From Thuidium tamariscinum (lineage: Eukaryota > Streptophyta > Bryopsida > Hypnales > Thuidiaceae), in NCBI GenBank assembly GCA_947034885.2, contig OX344758.2:13667067-13731066 (forward strand): DNA of 64,000 nucleotides. Direction: 5' to 3'. Below are positions 36,993 through 49,539 of the stretch, piece after piece. The number at the start of each line of letters is the position of its first letter. The first letter of the stretch is position 1. The notes under the pieces are model-generated. The model was not told where the DNA came from and ran no database searches. It saw only the letters and a list, made by a program, of their open reading frames with translations. A program made the position numbers and the translations under genes.

Positions 36993-37979
36993 GCTAATAT
37001 AGATCATGTAGCCTCATAGTATAGGTACTATAGTACTACTTTGATGTACCTTGAGTGTATGTAGGAAGACATATTATTTTATGATATTTGTCTCTTTTAT
37101 TCCCTATAATAATTTCTGATGCTATTCACTATAGAGGACAGAGACAATTTTCTTATAAAGAAACACTAAGAACTACTATTTCTATTGTAAAGAAAAAAGA
37201 ACTTTGAATTTTTTTTTTGCATATTCAACTGTAGAATCTTATACTTGACTAAAATGTAAATATGTAGAAAAAATCTCAAAAAATTTGACCATGTAGATTA
37301 CAAGATATTTGAATTCAAAATGAAGAAAATAAGAATTTTTTGCACCTTGCTTGACTTGATTTTGTGGCTTTGAATCTTCTTTCTTCAAAGTTTTTGCACT
37401 ACTGATTTATATTTTCAACCGATATGTGTTAAATAGTTGAGTTGAAAATCAACAAAAAAATTTAGGAAAAATAAAACTTAATTTTTACTTATTAAAAATT
37501 TGTTAAATAGAAGTAGGTTTAAGATTGAAGAAAAAATGAACTTGCTTATAGCTTTAAGATAAAATTAAACTACACTAATTTCAATGATGATATTTCAAAA
37601 AAAAAAAATTTAACTAGTCTAGTAATTTTTTTTTAATTAAGTTTTGATGATTGTGTTCAAAAATAAATCCATAAGTTATTTTTTCAAGAATATATTTAGA
37701 TTGCCAAAGAAACTAAGATTGTCAGTGACTCTATGATTTTCTCATTTCTAGTCCAAATAGAATGAATAAAAGTTTTATATGTAGACAAAAATATAATATT
37801 TAACCCCTAAAGGTTTTTGACTATATTTTCACCAAAAATGCTCCAAAACTGCCATTTCTAATACAAGTGCAATTTTCTTTTTAACCCCTAAAGGACCAAC
37901 ATGCCTTTTTTGGCAACATAGCGATTTTGGGCAGGTACGTGTGGCTACAGATTTTCATATTTTGGAACCAAACTTTAAT

Positions 37980-39595
37980 AGAAGGTGTGGACGAGGAGTA
38001 TCTTCAAAGCCCAACAATTTTCGTGACTTTTGACTACATGGTTGAAAAGTTATCGCATAAAACGTTGTTTGTTTCTCAACTTGGGCAGTTTGGGCAGATC
38101 AGAAAAAATCACTTTTTTTGGAAATAAAAATTTCAAATTGGTTTTATAGATTTATATATACATGTAAAGCTTTGAATCATTCCATTTGGATTAATGAGTC
38201 AAAAGTTATGAAGGATTTTAGTTTGCGGGTAGTTATGGATTATCTTCTCTAAAATAAACTTTGAAGTCCTTTATTTTACTCAATTTTCAATATTTTTGAA
38301 AAAAAATAAAAACATTGGGTGTAGATTGTTTATTACAACATTTGAACCATTGGAATTGGCATTTTTCAATTCAATAAATAAATTGTTACCATTTTTGTAT
38401 TTTGAATCATTCTCTACTTCTTTCTTCTTACTATTTTTTTTGTACATGTTGTACAATTCCAAATGATATGAAAATTTTCAAGCATGTAGCCAACTTGAAT
38501 TGGAGAATAAATCCAAAGAGTTGCAACCATTTTGGACATTTTTGCGTACAAATGTGACCTTCTGAAGTGCAGCTGCCCGGATTTTCGCAGTGGAAAAAAA
38601 ATGATTTTTGTAACTTCAAACACTAATATCTTGCAATCTACATGGCGGAAATTTCTGAAATTTTTTCTACATCTTCCTAGACTAGTGCACTAAGAGATCT
38701 TATGGTTACATGTGTCAAAAAATGTTTTTTTTCTGAAATTTGGTAGCTCTCCTAGAAATGACAGTTTTGGAGCAGTTTTGGTGGAAACATAGTTGTGGTC
38801 CTTTAGGGGTTAAAAACACATTTTTTACTCATGTAACCATAGGATCTTGTAATAAGGTGGTTTGTAAAAGTGTAGAAAAAATTTCAGAAATTTCCACCAT
38901 GTAGATTGCAAGATATAAGCATTTGAATTGACAAAAATTGTTTTTTTATCCCTGTGAAAATCCGGGCAGCTGCACTTCACAAGGTCACATTTGTGTGAAA
39001 AGAAATTCGAAATGGTGGTTACTCTTTGAATTCATACTTCTATGCAAGTTGGCTACATTCTCAAAAAATTTCAAACCATTTGGAATTGTACAACATATAG
39101 GAAAAAATAAGTAAGTATGAAAGGAGTAAAAAATGAGCAAAAATACTGAATTGTGAACATTTTATTCATGGAATTAAAAAATTTCAATCCTAATGGTCAA
39201 AATGTTGTAATAAACAATCAAAACTTTTTTTTTCCCAAAAATATGAAAAATTGAATTAAATTAAGAATTTCAAACTTTTTTTGTACTGTGGAGATTCTAT
39301 AACTGGTAGCAAAGTACCCCAAACTTCAAATCTTCATAACTTTTGACTCATTGATTGGAATGGATTGATTAAAAGCTTTACTTTTAGATAAAATATAATA
39401 AAAAATTTCAAATTTTTAATTTTCTTAAAAATTAATTTCTGAAGAAGTTTTTTTATCTACCCAAGCTGCCCGTTGAGTAAAGAAAACAACATATCCTACC
39501 ATAAGCCCATAACTTTTTAACTATGTAGTCAAAAGTTATGAAAATTGTTGGGTGTCAAAGCTACTCCTTGTGCACAAGTTATATCAAAATTTCAA
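37980..39595. repeat. large imperfect palindrome, arms about 740-780 bp
   Basis: The left arm (about 37,980-38,725) and right arm (about 38,816-39,595) are reverse complements. Shared blocks run outside to inside: CAACAATTTTCGTGAC / AAAATTGTTGGGTG; CATAACTTTTGACTCATT; TTGTTTATTACAACATT; ATTCCAAATGATAT; GTAGCCAACTTG; GCAGCTGCCCGGATTTTC; TTGCAATCTACATGGCGGAA; ATGGTTACATG. The loop is about 90 bp and contains CCTTTAGGGGTTAAA. Arms are diverged by many substitutions and small indels, but collinear throughout. Transcribed, it would form a very long hairpin RNA. Confidence 0.85.
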
Positions 39596-42049
39596 AGAAA
39601 AAAAAAAAAAATTCCATCCGTAGTGAGCTGCTGAAAAAAATTTATGTTCTCAAAGAACGCAGTTTAGAAATTAAGTATGTTTTCAATTAAAATTTCAAAA
39701 ACATATGCATTCTAGAATGACTAACCCCTCCCTTAGATCTATGCAAAATATGGAGCTTAGGCATTATCATTTAGGGCCCCAAAATACAAGTTAAAAGTAT
39801 GAAATTTGACATATTTTATAAATGTTTGCAAATTTGTCATTTTACATGATTTAAAGGGTGGCAGATACAATACAATTCTAACAACCTATTTCCCACTCTA
39901 AATATCCAAAAATAAAAAACTAGCCCTCATTGGCATCAAAATTTAATTGCTCCAAAGAAGTCACCACACAAATTGTGAACACTACTATTTTAGTCAACAA
40001 TTAGTATAAGGTGCCCCATATTGCCATTTGAGGCTAAGCTTGCAAGGCCAATGAAATGCCCTTAAATTGTTTCATTAGCCCTCATGAGGTCATTGTGTGC
40101 AACATTTGTAACCAATAAAAATCACAAAAATAAAATTTGTCGTGGGACAAAAACTTTGATAACTAAGGAAACTTTCAGTATGACAAAGGGAGTAAGAATA
40201 ATTGTTCCAATAGCTCTTTGAAATTTGTCCATAATTTTTTATACATAGGAAGTTCAATAGATATTGAATTCGATTTTTAGTGGTAGAATTTTCAATGTTT
40301 AGTAACATGTTTGGAACATTTGACAATCATTTTTCTAAAGCATGTTTGGCCAAAGTTAGTTGAATTCATTTCCACAATATTTTTACACTCAGCCAACTTT
40401 GCAAGACATGTTCTCCTTTGTCGTAAGTCTTTTTGTTATGAAACTTGTTGTGTTTAATAGATATTGAGGTCTAGTATCAGTGGTAAAATTTTCAATTTTT
40501 TATAATATGTTTGGAGATTTTGACAACCAATTTTCTAGAAGTAGTTTGGCAAGAACTTGGAATTAAATAGTTCCATTATATAATAGTTTAAATCTAAAAG
40601 TTTGAATTTCCCAAATATTTAATTTTGAATGTTGTATATTCAAATATTTGAATATTTGAAAATTTACATTTTGAATAGTTCAAAGTTTAGATTTTTTAAT
40701 TTTTATTTACCAGTGTCCCTTCAAAAGACAAAATGGATTTCAAACAAGTGTGTATGACTTCAATTTATGGTGAAACTTTGACACTTAACAAAAATCTTAT
40801 TAAATTTTTATAATTATAATTTTTATTTAAATTAGTGCTTGGGAGCACAAGCTATGCTACAATAAGCTCAAAACAGAACTTGGTAGACAATACAAACAAC
40901 CCCACAAATTGTCAAAATAAAATTGTTTTTTTTTCACTCAAACATTGTATTCTATGTATACGTGAAGCATTGAGTTTTTCTAATTATACTAGTGTTGAAA
41001 AAGTTATAAAGCTTTTTAATTTATATGTATTTAAGTATTTTAGTGATAAAATAACCTATAGGATTCATGTATCGATGTAATCTTCATTTAAATCAAAAAT
41101 TTTAAGTTGAGGTTAAATGTATTTGCTAGAATACCTAGAGTATTTAGCATATGATCTAGGACAAGTGAAGTGGCCAATCCTATGAATTGATTAAAAATAA
41201 TATACATTTTTGGCTTATTGGATGAGTAAACCAAAAATTATAGTATTGAATGTTTTAGTAGAAAAATGTTTTTGACAATTTCAGGCTTGAAGAGCTCATA
41301 TTCAAATAAAAGAAATTTGGAAATTGAATTATAAATGGCACAAAAACTTAACTTCTCTGATTCTGAACTTAGAATTAGAATTAAATTAGAATTAGATAAA
41401 AAAACATTTTAAAATAAAAGTTAGAAATGCAATGAACATGTAAGTTTGAACTCTAATTGAACTATATATTGAATTGAATAAAAATTGCACTGGAATGAGG
41501 ACTAGGGTTTTCATCAAATTTGAATTAATCAAACGAAGTTGAATCAAATTTTGAATTTCATTAAATTATTTGAATCAAAATTTGAGTTAGAGCTGAATTT
41601 GATGAATTTTTGGATAAAATTTTAAATTTGAATAATAATTACAGAATTCCATTGGAATTCAAATCAAATTTTAAGTAAATTATATTTGGTAAAAATTTAA
41701 TTAAAATTCTAGATTGGAATTCATACTTTTTGAAAGATTCCAAATGATTTCAAAAGATTTTGGAAAATTAAATTTTTTTTAAAGATTTGAATAGATTCAA
41801 ATAAATTTGAAAAGATTTCAACACATTTAACAATTTTCAATGGATTTGTAAAAAGATTCTAGTGATAAAATTTAAATAGATGATTTGAAGATTTCTAAAA
41901 GATTTTGAAAGATTTCTAAAGTACTTTAAAAGTTTTTTGAAGGATTCAAAAGATTCTACTAGATTCCAAAAAGATTTCTAGAAGACTCTAAATCTTCTAA
42001 AAAATTACTTTAATTTTGCTTGGAATCTTTATTATTTGAGGATTGTACA

Positions 42050-42500
42050 TTTCGAATGAATTCCAATTCCAGTGGTTGTAAAGTTGTAATAGACAATTTT
42101 CACATAATGTGTTAATTATTTTCCAAGAATATTAAAAATTTAGTGAAGTTATAGACTTCGAAGTTAATTTTGGAGTCCACAGTCCAGAACTTCCCACAGA
42201 TAATCTTCAAACAGAAACTTCCATAATTATCAGAGCACAAATGAAAATGGAATAATTAAAAGCTTTCCAATTAGATGAAGATCTGAATAACGAATTTCTC
42301 ATTTCAAATTTCAGAAGAAGTGATTTTTTAAGGAATTTTCCAAGTTGCCCGCTGTGCTCGCGGATCAAAAGGAATCACAGATCATGCAATAACTTCTTTT
42401 TCATGTATTTCGAAATCATAAGAACTGTTGGTCCTTAAAGCTACTCCTGGGACACATGTTCTGTGAAAATTTCAATGAAAGGAAAAAAACAAACAATTGT
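42050..42500. repeat. diverged copy of the palindrome right-arm repeat
   Basis: Shared blocks with 39,180-39,600 include a TTGTAATAGACAAT-like word, AAAAGCTTT, a CAAGTTGCCCGCTG-like word and GCTACTCCTNGNNCACA. The order is the same as in the right arm. Confidence 0.55.
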
Positions 42501-43922
42501 AGTGTGTTGTCCACTGAAATTGTGAACTCAGAAAACGTTGTTCAAGGCTAGAGGGGTTTAATGGAGTGGGGTCTCAAATGGTGCTCTATTTCAAGTGTCC
42601 AGTTTCTGTACATGTTGTTTTTTCATAGCCTTCAGCAGTGCACGAACAGTGTGCAAATTAGGTAGGGCTCCATTTCTAGGCCTTTTCATTCTTCAACTTC
42701 AGAAGCTGATAACTAAGGTAGGGGGCTGTAAAAGCGACCTTAAACCAGTTGATTTGCATTTTGGGGAAGCTAAACTCCTTAAAATAGTTTTCAGTAAATT
42801 TTCATGGTAAGAAAAATGAAATTGGCATCTAACCCAAGTCTTTTCATATTTTTTGGACCTTCATGGAATTAGTTATGAATTTTTGAAGTTGAAAACACAA
42901 TGGTTTCTCAAAGCGACCCCCTCCTGAAATGTACACTTCTCGTTCATGTTAGAGGCAAAATCTACCAGATTGCTTTTAGAGACAGGGTAGCAATTACACC
43001 CCCCTACCTTACTTCAAAGAAGCTCCGCTAATTATGTGATGCTTTGGGACTAAGGTCTAATCTACTTTCTTTGAATTAAAAATAACGGAATTGTTTTTAT
43101 ACAATTAGGGCCTCATGCAAATTCGGTTATAGCCCTCTAGTTACAGTCCATTATAGGACCTGCAACCTTCATCCGAAGTAAGTGACCCAGTTTCTACAAG
43201 TTTCTTCTTCCCGAACTTCTGTTCCAAATGTTAGGTGGACGCCCTGCCTCTAGTAAAGAATTGCAAGGATCAAAGCTCTGAGCCAAGACTTGATCAACAG
43301 ACCTGCATTCCTTTGGGCTGAATTTTGAAGACAGAGCTGCCTGTAGAGTTTAATCTTCATCCATCCGTGCCAGTTCTGGGGTGAAAGTTCAATGACCTTG
43401 ACCGTGCACTTACCTTTCCAAGCATGGGCAGCACTGAAGCCCACGATAAAATAACTCTGAAGACCTTCCCCATGTTGACTGCAAATTCCTAGGACCACGT
43501 GGCAGCTCAGTGTCTGTTGCAACATTCTAAATAACACAGAGGACTGACTGTGATGTTACATGGAACAAGAGCGTTGGGTATGGCATGATGTGCTGTTAGA
43601 TGTGATTTCCTTCTGTTCATCTTGACATCACAGTAAATCAGTTTTGAATTAAAAAAATTCCAAAACCCACCTTATGTTTTCACAAACTCCAGCGTTTCAT
43701 TGAAACACCAAAAAAAACAGGGTCTCCTACTAGTGTGAGGAAGGAAAAGATTAGTGTTTGCGTATCACTACTACGAATTGCACGTACACTCAGCACGGCA
43801 CCTCTCAATCATCAGATATTGGAGCGCTTACTTCTGACAATTTGCAGGTGAGGAGGGATCCAACCTTTATTTCAGCCAGCTGCTAACAAGCTCCAACTCG
43901 ATCTTTACGGTACCCTAGATAA

Positions 43923-44106
43923 TGTTGGAGTTCAATCAAGTAAATTAGGGTTTAGTTTAGTGGATGACATTCATCCTAGGGTCAACTTAGTTTATTGACC
44001 AATGTAACTTTTTTTGTGTATAAATTCAGCTTCTCCTCCTAGGGTTGTATCTCTCTCTTATACATCTGTGAAGATTACACCATCATCTGTTCCTTATGTG
44101 TCTTTA
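43923..44106 (+). repeat. copia 5' LTR
   Basis: It begins TGTTGGAGTTCAATCAAG and ends TATGTGTCTTTA. It carries a TATA-like box (TGTATAAATTCAGC, near 44,017). It lacks the usual CA end. It differs from the 3' LTR at 10 positions. Confidence 0.92.
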
Positions 44107-44301
44107 CCAATATGGTATCAGAGCGAGAGCATTGAGCAAGATAGATCAGTTCCTCAATTAGGCATAGCACTACTTGAGTGACTAGAATTGAGGAAACGGT
44201 TGTGAGAAGCACCTCACTAGTAGCATCGTCAGGCTCTAGCGTCGGACCTTCCAGTATTCGATCACTTTAGCCAATCCACGTTCATGTAGTTCCTTGTAGC
44301 A

Positions 44302-46791
44302 ATGGACCCTAGCACCAAGGATGTCCCAGACTCTATGAAGCTCGTTGGACCCGCCAATTATGCCATTTGGCGTTATAAAGTCCGAAGCATTCTCCTACAT
44401 GAGGGGCTTTGGCAGTACGTTGAAACAAGCAACAACTCCGAGTCTGATACCTCATCGATCGCAACAGGCGGCGCAGCCACTGAAGGAGCGACTGGAGGTG
44501 GCACCGGAGGCGCGACCTTTGGAGCGGTGCCTGGAGTTGTGGCTGGCACCGCAGCAAGTCATGAAGCAGCACAATGATATCGCGCTAGAAGAGTTATCAT
44601 CTCTACGGTACGAGATTCCATAATCCTTAGCATCATTCACCTTACTGATCCATATGCTATTTGGGAGAGACTCAGGACCTTGTGTGACGTTAAGTGTACT
44701 TCTCGACGTCTCTCTCTCAAAGAGAAATTTTACTCTCTTAAGTTAGGAGAGGGTAAGAACCTAGGAGACCATCTCCAGGAAATAAACTCGCTAGTAAACC
44801 AGTTAGCAAACCTCGGAATAGCTATCCCAGACGAAGACCTCGTAGACCTTACGCTTAATAGTCTCCAGAAAAGCTGGTCCACCTTCCGCCAAATACAGAG
44901 AGGCCGAGATCGCACTCCATCTTTCGGAGAGCTAGAGGGGTTCCTCCTGCAGGAAGAGATCAACAAGAACATCAAGAAGCAAAGAGAAGAGTTTGAAGAC
45001 GTCAACTTTACCGCATCAGGCTGCAGTCGAGCGCAGAAAGGCAGCTCCAACTCGCGCGGACGCAACAGTCAAGGAAAGGGGCGCTCCTCCGACGATCGAT
45101 CAACGGCAATACAGACACGTATCGATACACAAGATCGCGGCACCGTTATCTATCACAAGTGCAACAAGAAAGGCCATTACACTAGGGAGTGCGCAATTAT
45201 TACACTTGAAGAACAAATCAAGGCCATGAAAATACAGCTCGGCAATCTCCAACGTAACCAAACTCGCAGACGCCAAACAACAACTCAAGTCCATCTGACA
45301 GAAGTTAATGAAGACGATACTGATGAAGATTCTCCAACTCAACACGTGCAAGACTGCATGGATGCGTTCGATGACGATCAACACACTGACGAAGTCATAA
45401 ATGCTTGTGTCGTTGATACTGTAGTCGAGGAAGACTGGTTTCTTGACTCAAGTGCCTCGTCACATGTGACGGGAAATCCCAAGCTTCTTAGTTCCATCAC
45501 TAGTTCCGTCGTTCCACACATCAGAACTGCTGGTAGCCAAGTCATGCCAATAGCAGGGCAAGGTTTTGTAAGCACAATTGATGTGTCAAGCGTAATAAAG
45601 AGCATTCACAAAGTTCTTTACGTACCGGGTGTCAGAACAAATCTCTTCTCCGTAGGGAAACTCACGGATGTAGGTTATAGAGTTGTATTTGAATCCAAGT
45701 ACTGCATTATTTACGATAAAGACAATAGCAATCAAATTTTCTTGAAAGCAACTCGGGACCCTAGCAACAAACTCTACCGAGTAGAACAATGGTTTGGGCG
45801 CCAAGGAAAATCGACAACAGACTGTACAAGTATAGTAGTAGCACATGTCCAAGATACCTCACCAATACAACAAGACAAGCATGGCACAACACCTCAAGAC
45901 TTTGCACTGATTACTCTCACCTCCATGCCGTTGCTGCTCAACTCCCCGCGACCATCGCAGGACGACATCCACCTGTTGCACAAGCGCATCGGGCATGTCA
46001 ATTATCAAAGTCTGTATCACATGACATCACGCAAACTCGTGGCTGGAGTTCCTACAATACCATTAATCAAGCATGTGTGCCCATCCTGCACACTTGGGAA
46101 ACTTCCCAGAGACCGATTTCCCAAGACTCAACGTATTCATATTACTTGACCTCTGGAACTCATACATAACGACCTATGCGGTCCCATGCCTATACCCTTT
46201 AGGAATGGGAGTAGATATATTCTCACGTTCATCGATGACTATTCTAGGAAAACCTGGCTATATTTTCTATCCACCAAATCTCAAGCCTTAGAATCCTTCA
46301 AACAATTTAGGGCTCTTGTAGAGACCCCCACCATGCGAATAGGAACTCTTCGCACTGATAGGGGCGGAGAATATATCTCCAAAGAGTTTCTCTCCTACTG
46401 CACTATTCATGGCATTTCACGACAACTTACAACTGGACACTCACCTCACCAAAATGGAGTTGCGGAGCGCAAAAACCGAACGCTACTCGAGGGAATTCGG
46501 AGTGTGGTGACAGGGACCAAAATACCAAGGATTCTTTGGGACGAAGTAGCTAGAACGGTTAACTACGTCCAAAACAGGTGCCCTACAAAAGCCCTACACT
46601 TGAAGACTCCTAAAGAGGCATTCACTGGAGTCATTCCACATCTAGGTCATCTCCGTGTTGTTGGCTGTCTGGCATACTGCCACATCCTTGCAATTCAAAG
46701 ATAGAAACTTGATGCTAAAGCAATACCCACAATTTTCTTAGGGTATGATGAATAAAACAAGGCATACAGATGCTATAACCCAATCACGTAG
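44302..46791 (+). pseudogene. copia gag-protease-integrase polyprotein, broken only by stop codons
   Basis: A single frame runs from ATG 44,302. Gag starts MDPSTKDVPDSMKLVG and continues IWERLRTLCDV and EKFYSLKLGEGKNLGDHL. The zinc knuckle region YHKCNKKGHYTREC has Tyr where the first Cys should be. The protease motif is WFLDSSASSHVTGN. GAG-pre-integrase has LHKRIGHVNYQSL and CPSCTLGKLPR. Integrase has FIDDYSRKTW, LRTDRGGEYI and NGVAERKNRTLLEG, with all three acidic residues present. Stops lie at 44,575-44,577 (TGA), 46,147-46,149 (TGA), 46,702-46,704 (TAG), 46,753-46,755 (TAA) and 46,789-46,791 (TAG), with no frameshift. No RT follows: only about 370 bp of decayed sequence before the polypurine tract. 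Confidence 0.9.
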
Positions 46792-47167
46792 AAAATTCTC
46801 ATCAGCCGCGACGTACGCTTCGATGAACTCAACCCCAACATTCCAATGTTTGAGACCACTGAGCCACTTGGAGTTCCCCCTTTCCTGAACTCAGTTCCCT
46901 CACCGAACACTCATCAACCTGCCCGCTCAACAACGATCGCATCCACGACGTCGGAGAACCACTTTACCAATTGAGACAAGAAAGTGCAACTTAGCCACAA
47001 CAACAATCCAGCCAAGTCCACGAGAGATGCACCGAAGATACACTCCAACATCTGAACTCTCCAAAGCTCTACCAACACCATTATCTGAAGTCAGAAGAGA
47101 TCCAACGCGATTGTCGCTGCACAGATTAAAGATCAACAAAAAACCTGAACTCTCACTTGAGAGGGGG

Positions 47168-47351
47168 TGTTGGAGTTCAATCGAGTAAATTAGGGTTTAG
47201 TTTAGTGGATGACATTCATTCTAGGATCAACTTAGTTTATTGACCAATGTAACTTTTTCTGTGTATAAATTCAGCTTCCCCTCTTGGGGTTGTATCTCTC
47301 TCTCACACATCTGTGAGGATTACACCATCATCTGTTCCTTATGTGTCTTTA
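47168..47351 (+). repeat. copia 3' LTR
   Basis: It is 184 bp, starting TGTTGGAGTTCAATCGAG directly after the polypurine tract and ending TGTGTCTTTA. It is followed by TAGTACCCTAGATAATG, which largely repeats the sequence left of the 5' LTR. Confidence 0.92.
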
Positions 47352-47620
47352 TAGTACCCTAGATAATGCCACAAAGCACAATAATCACGCACCAATCTTC
47401 ACGAGAAAGGGCTCGTTGGAGAAAACATGAAGTGATCGACGACAGCCTGATGTGCTCTCCCTCGCGCTCCACCATGGCTGCATCATAAGAAGCTCGCCGG
47501 AAGACCTGGTTTGGAGATCGGTCGCGGTGTAAGCGAAGAGGAGAGAACGTCTTAGAGTGGGTTTCCTACTCGTTGCGAATTTGGGAGCCGTTGACGCTGA
47601 TGGGAGTTTTCACAATTCAA

Positions 47621-47872
47621 TTAGGAAATCACAGTCAATGTACAAATTGGGGTTGGGGTGTCGGGTGTATTATCCGATCCTGCTACTTCCAGACTTGCAT
47701 CGCTTGATTGTCCACAAGATTCTGAGAAACTTACAGAACCGGAACAAGCTTTACGCTTTTGATATCTTACTTGTTGCAACTCAGGGATTCCAAAAATGTG
47801 CCAAGTCATTTCTACTGTATCCATCTCTCCAATAGCAAACTGAACCACGCCATGGCTATCGACTGAAGGCAA
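47621..47872 (-). CDS. exon-like minus-strand ORF, unknown
   Basis: 83 codons with protein-like, low-complexity composition: MPSVDSHGVVQFAIGEMDTV, then SDNTPDTPTPICTLTVIS. A consensus donor (CAACAAGTAAGA) lies inside it, so the true exon may be shorter. No family is recognised. The copia element may have landed in an intron or flank of the same transcription unit. Confidence 0.2.
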   Translation of the reverse strand: MPSVDSHGVVQFAIGEMDTVEMTWHIFGIPELQQVRYQKRKACSGSVSFSESCGQSSDASLEVAGSDNTPDTPTPICTLTVIS

Positions 47873-49539
47873 TCATGGAACTTAGCTTAATTACCAATCG
47901 GAGTGCACATTGCACAGCTCATAAGCTAGCTACACTTCTAAGGTGATTCTACATAGTTTGTATTGTCGATCATTATAAAACGTGATGCTTATTTATAAGA
48001 GATCACATCAACCACATTTCAAATCTGCACGTAAGCGGTCTTTGTAACTGGTGTAAATTCGAGCTCTTTCCTTTACTGTGCATGTAAGCAAGCATGGCTC
48101 TATTTTCAGTTACTACATTCAAGTGTCTTGAGGAGCTTAAATTGTGCTGGTTTCTTAGTTGCGTTGAGGGATCCCTAATAACGAAAGCGTTCACAAATAA
48201 TGTTGTCCATATCGTCCTCCATTTAAGAATTCCGTCAATTTTACAAGTTTGTATTATTTATTTCTCTGACCTTGCAGAACTGGAACCGTCAAAGTGCTTT
48301 CAAACCTTCTAATTGGTGTTTTCTTTTCTTTACAAAGAGAGTTCACAGGGAGGGGAAATGACAACCAATCATCTTTGATTTTACTTTGAAGTCAACAAGT
48401 TCGAAAATCCTCCCTGGAACCAAGTACGGTGTTGCGGTGTCTAGAGTTGCGTGTGCACGTTCTGGACAAGGTACTCTGTACGGGCCAAGACAGTCCAACG
48501 GGCACACGGTCACAAAGTTTGTCTCATTCGGTCTTAAGGTTGGGTTTGTAATTTAATAGTTCGTTTTTGATGCATGATATTAACAATCACCGCAAATCAA
48601 ACCACTCTCTCCAGCTACTGATCGATCTGAATATAATACCATCTTTGATTGAATCGTGCTCCATAATTAAATTCATAATTGCAGGTTAACTTTCGGTTCA
48701 GGTGCTAAAATGCACTTTAGGAAAGATAATCATTAGAGAAAATATCGACACTCTAGAGGGCTGTTTAACTTTGACAAGCCGGTCTATATAAGGATTTTTA
48801 TTTTAGCTTGATTTCTATGTAAAGTGCCCGATTCCTGACCGGAGATGCGGTTCAGCTTGTGTGAATATCTTCACTGCCACGCAGAATATGTCAATTTTTA
48901 CAGCTTTCGTCCAATGAAGTTGAAGAGCTCGTATTTCGAAGCTCTGACGTTTGGCTGCACTGTTGAGTGCATGACACTTGTCTGTCACAACTATAAGGGA
49001 AAAATTATGCCTCATACTAAATAAATGGAATAAGGGTCCCTTTCACCACTTCTTAGCGGCCCTCTGGAGAGTCCACATTTTCTCTAATGTATTCTAAATT
49101 AATGTTATTCAATGTAGTTCATCGATTTGTATTATCAATGAGCGATTATCCAACAGCAAACTGACCTTGTTCGTCATTGTTGGATTGGGGATGTAGAGAC
49201 GGTACCTTATGTCCCGCACGAGCATTAGTCATTAGAGAAACGTGGAACATCAGAACTCGGGAAGCTTCACAGGTTCACTTCCCCTGGAGGCGGAACTCAA
49301 TTCGCACACGAGGCCAGTCAATATCTTGACCACGCTGGGAAGTCGGAGACAGTTAACCGGTTCATTTTATGAGGTTCGATAGTAGGTTCAATACGAGTAT
49401 TGGGCAGACGGATCGACAACAATCTTCGGGCAGTCGAAGGAACAACCTGTGGATGAAGGACCACCGTCGGGCGTGAGCCACAGAGACGAGCAGCTCCGCC
49501 TTTTTGTCCGGGCCAAACAAGGTGAAATGTGGGTCCGGG

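Larger units (their letters stand above)
36993..43922. other. AT-rich non-coding DNA with palindrome and arm repeats
   Basis: No gene is supported. It contains the 3' flank of the dioxygenase gene, arm-like sequence at about 37,230-37,900, the large palindrome (37,980-39,595), very AT-rich filler (39.6-42.0 kb) with degraded GATTTNAAAAGATT runs at 41.7-42.0 kb, and another arm relative (about 42,050-42,500). A minus-strand ORF of 95 codons at 43,250-43,537 has mixed protein-like composition but no recognisable domain. Confidence 0.5.
43923..47351 (+). mobile_element. Ty1/copia retrotransposon with both LTRs, lacking RT/RNase H
   Basis: Two 184-bp LTRs flank a gag-protease-integrase region. 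The primer-binding site TGGTATCAGAGC (44,113-44,124, initiator tRNA-Met type) follows the 5' LTR. The polypurine tract GAGAGGGGG (47,159-47,167) abuts the 3' LTR. Integrase precedes the place where RT would be, as in copia elements, but RT and RNase H are missing, so the element is 3.4 kb instead of the usual 4.5-5 kb. It is flanked by an unusually long shared word (see findings). Confidence 0.92.
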
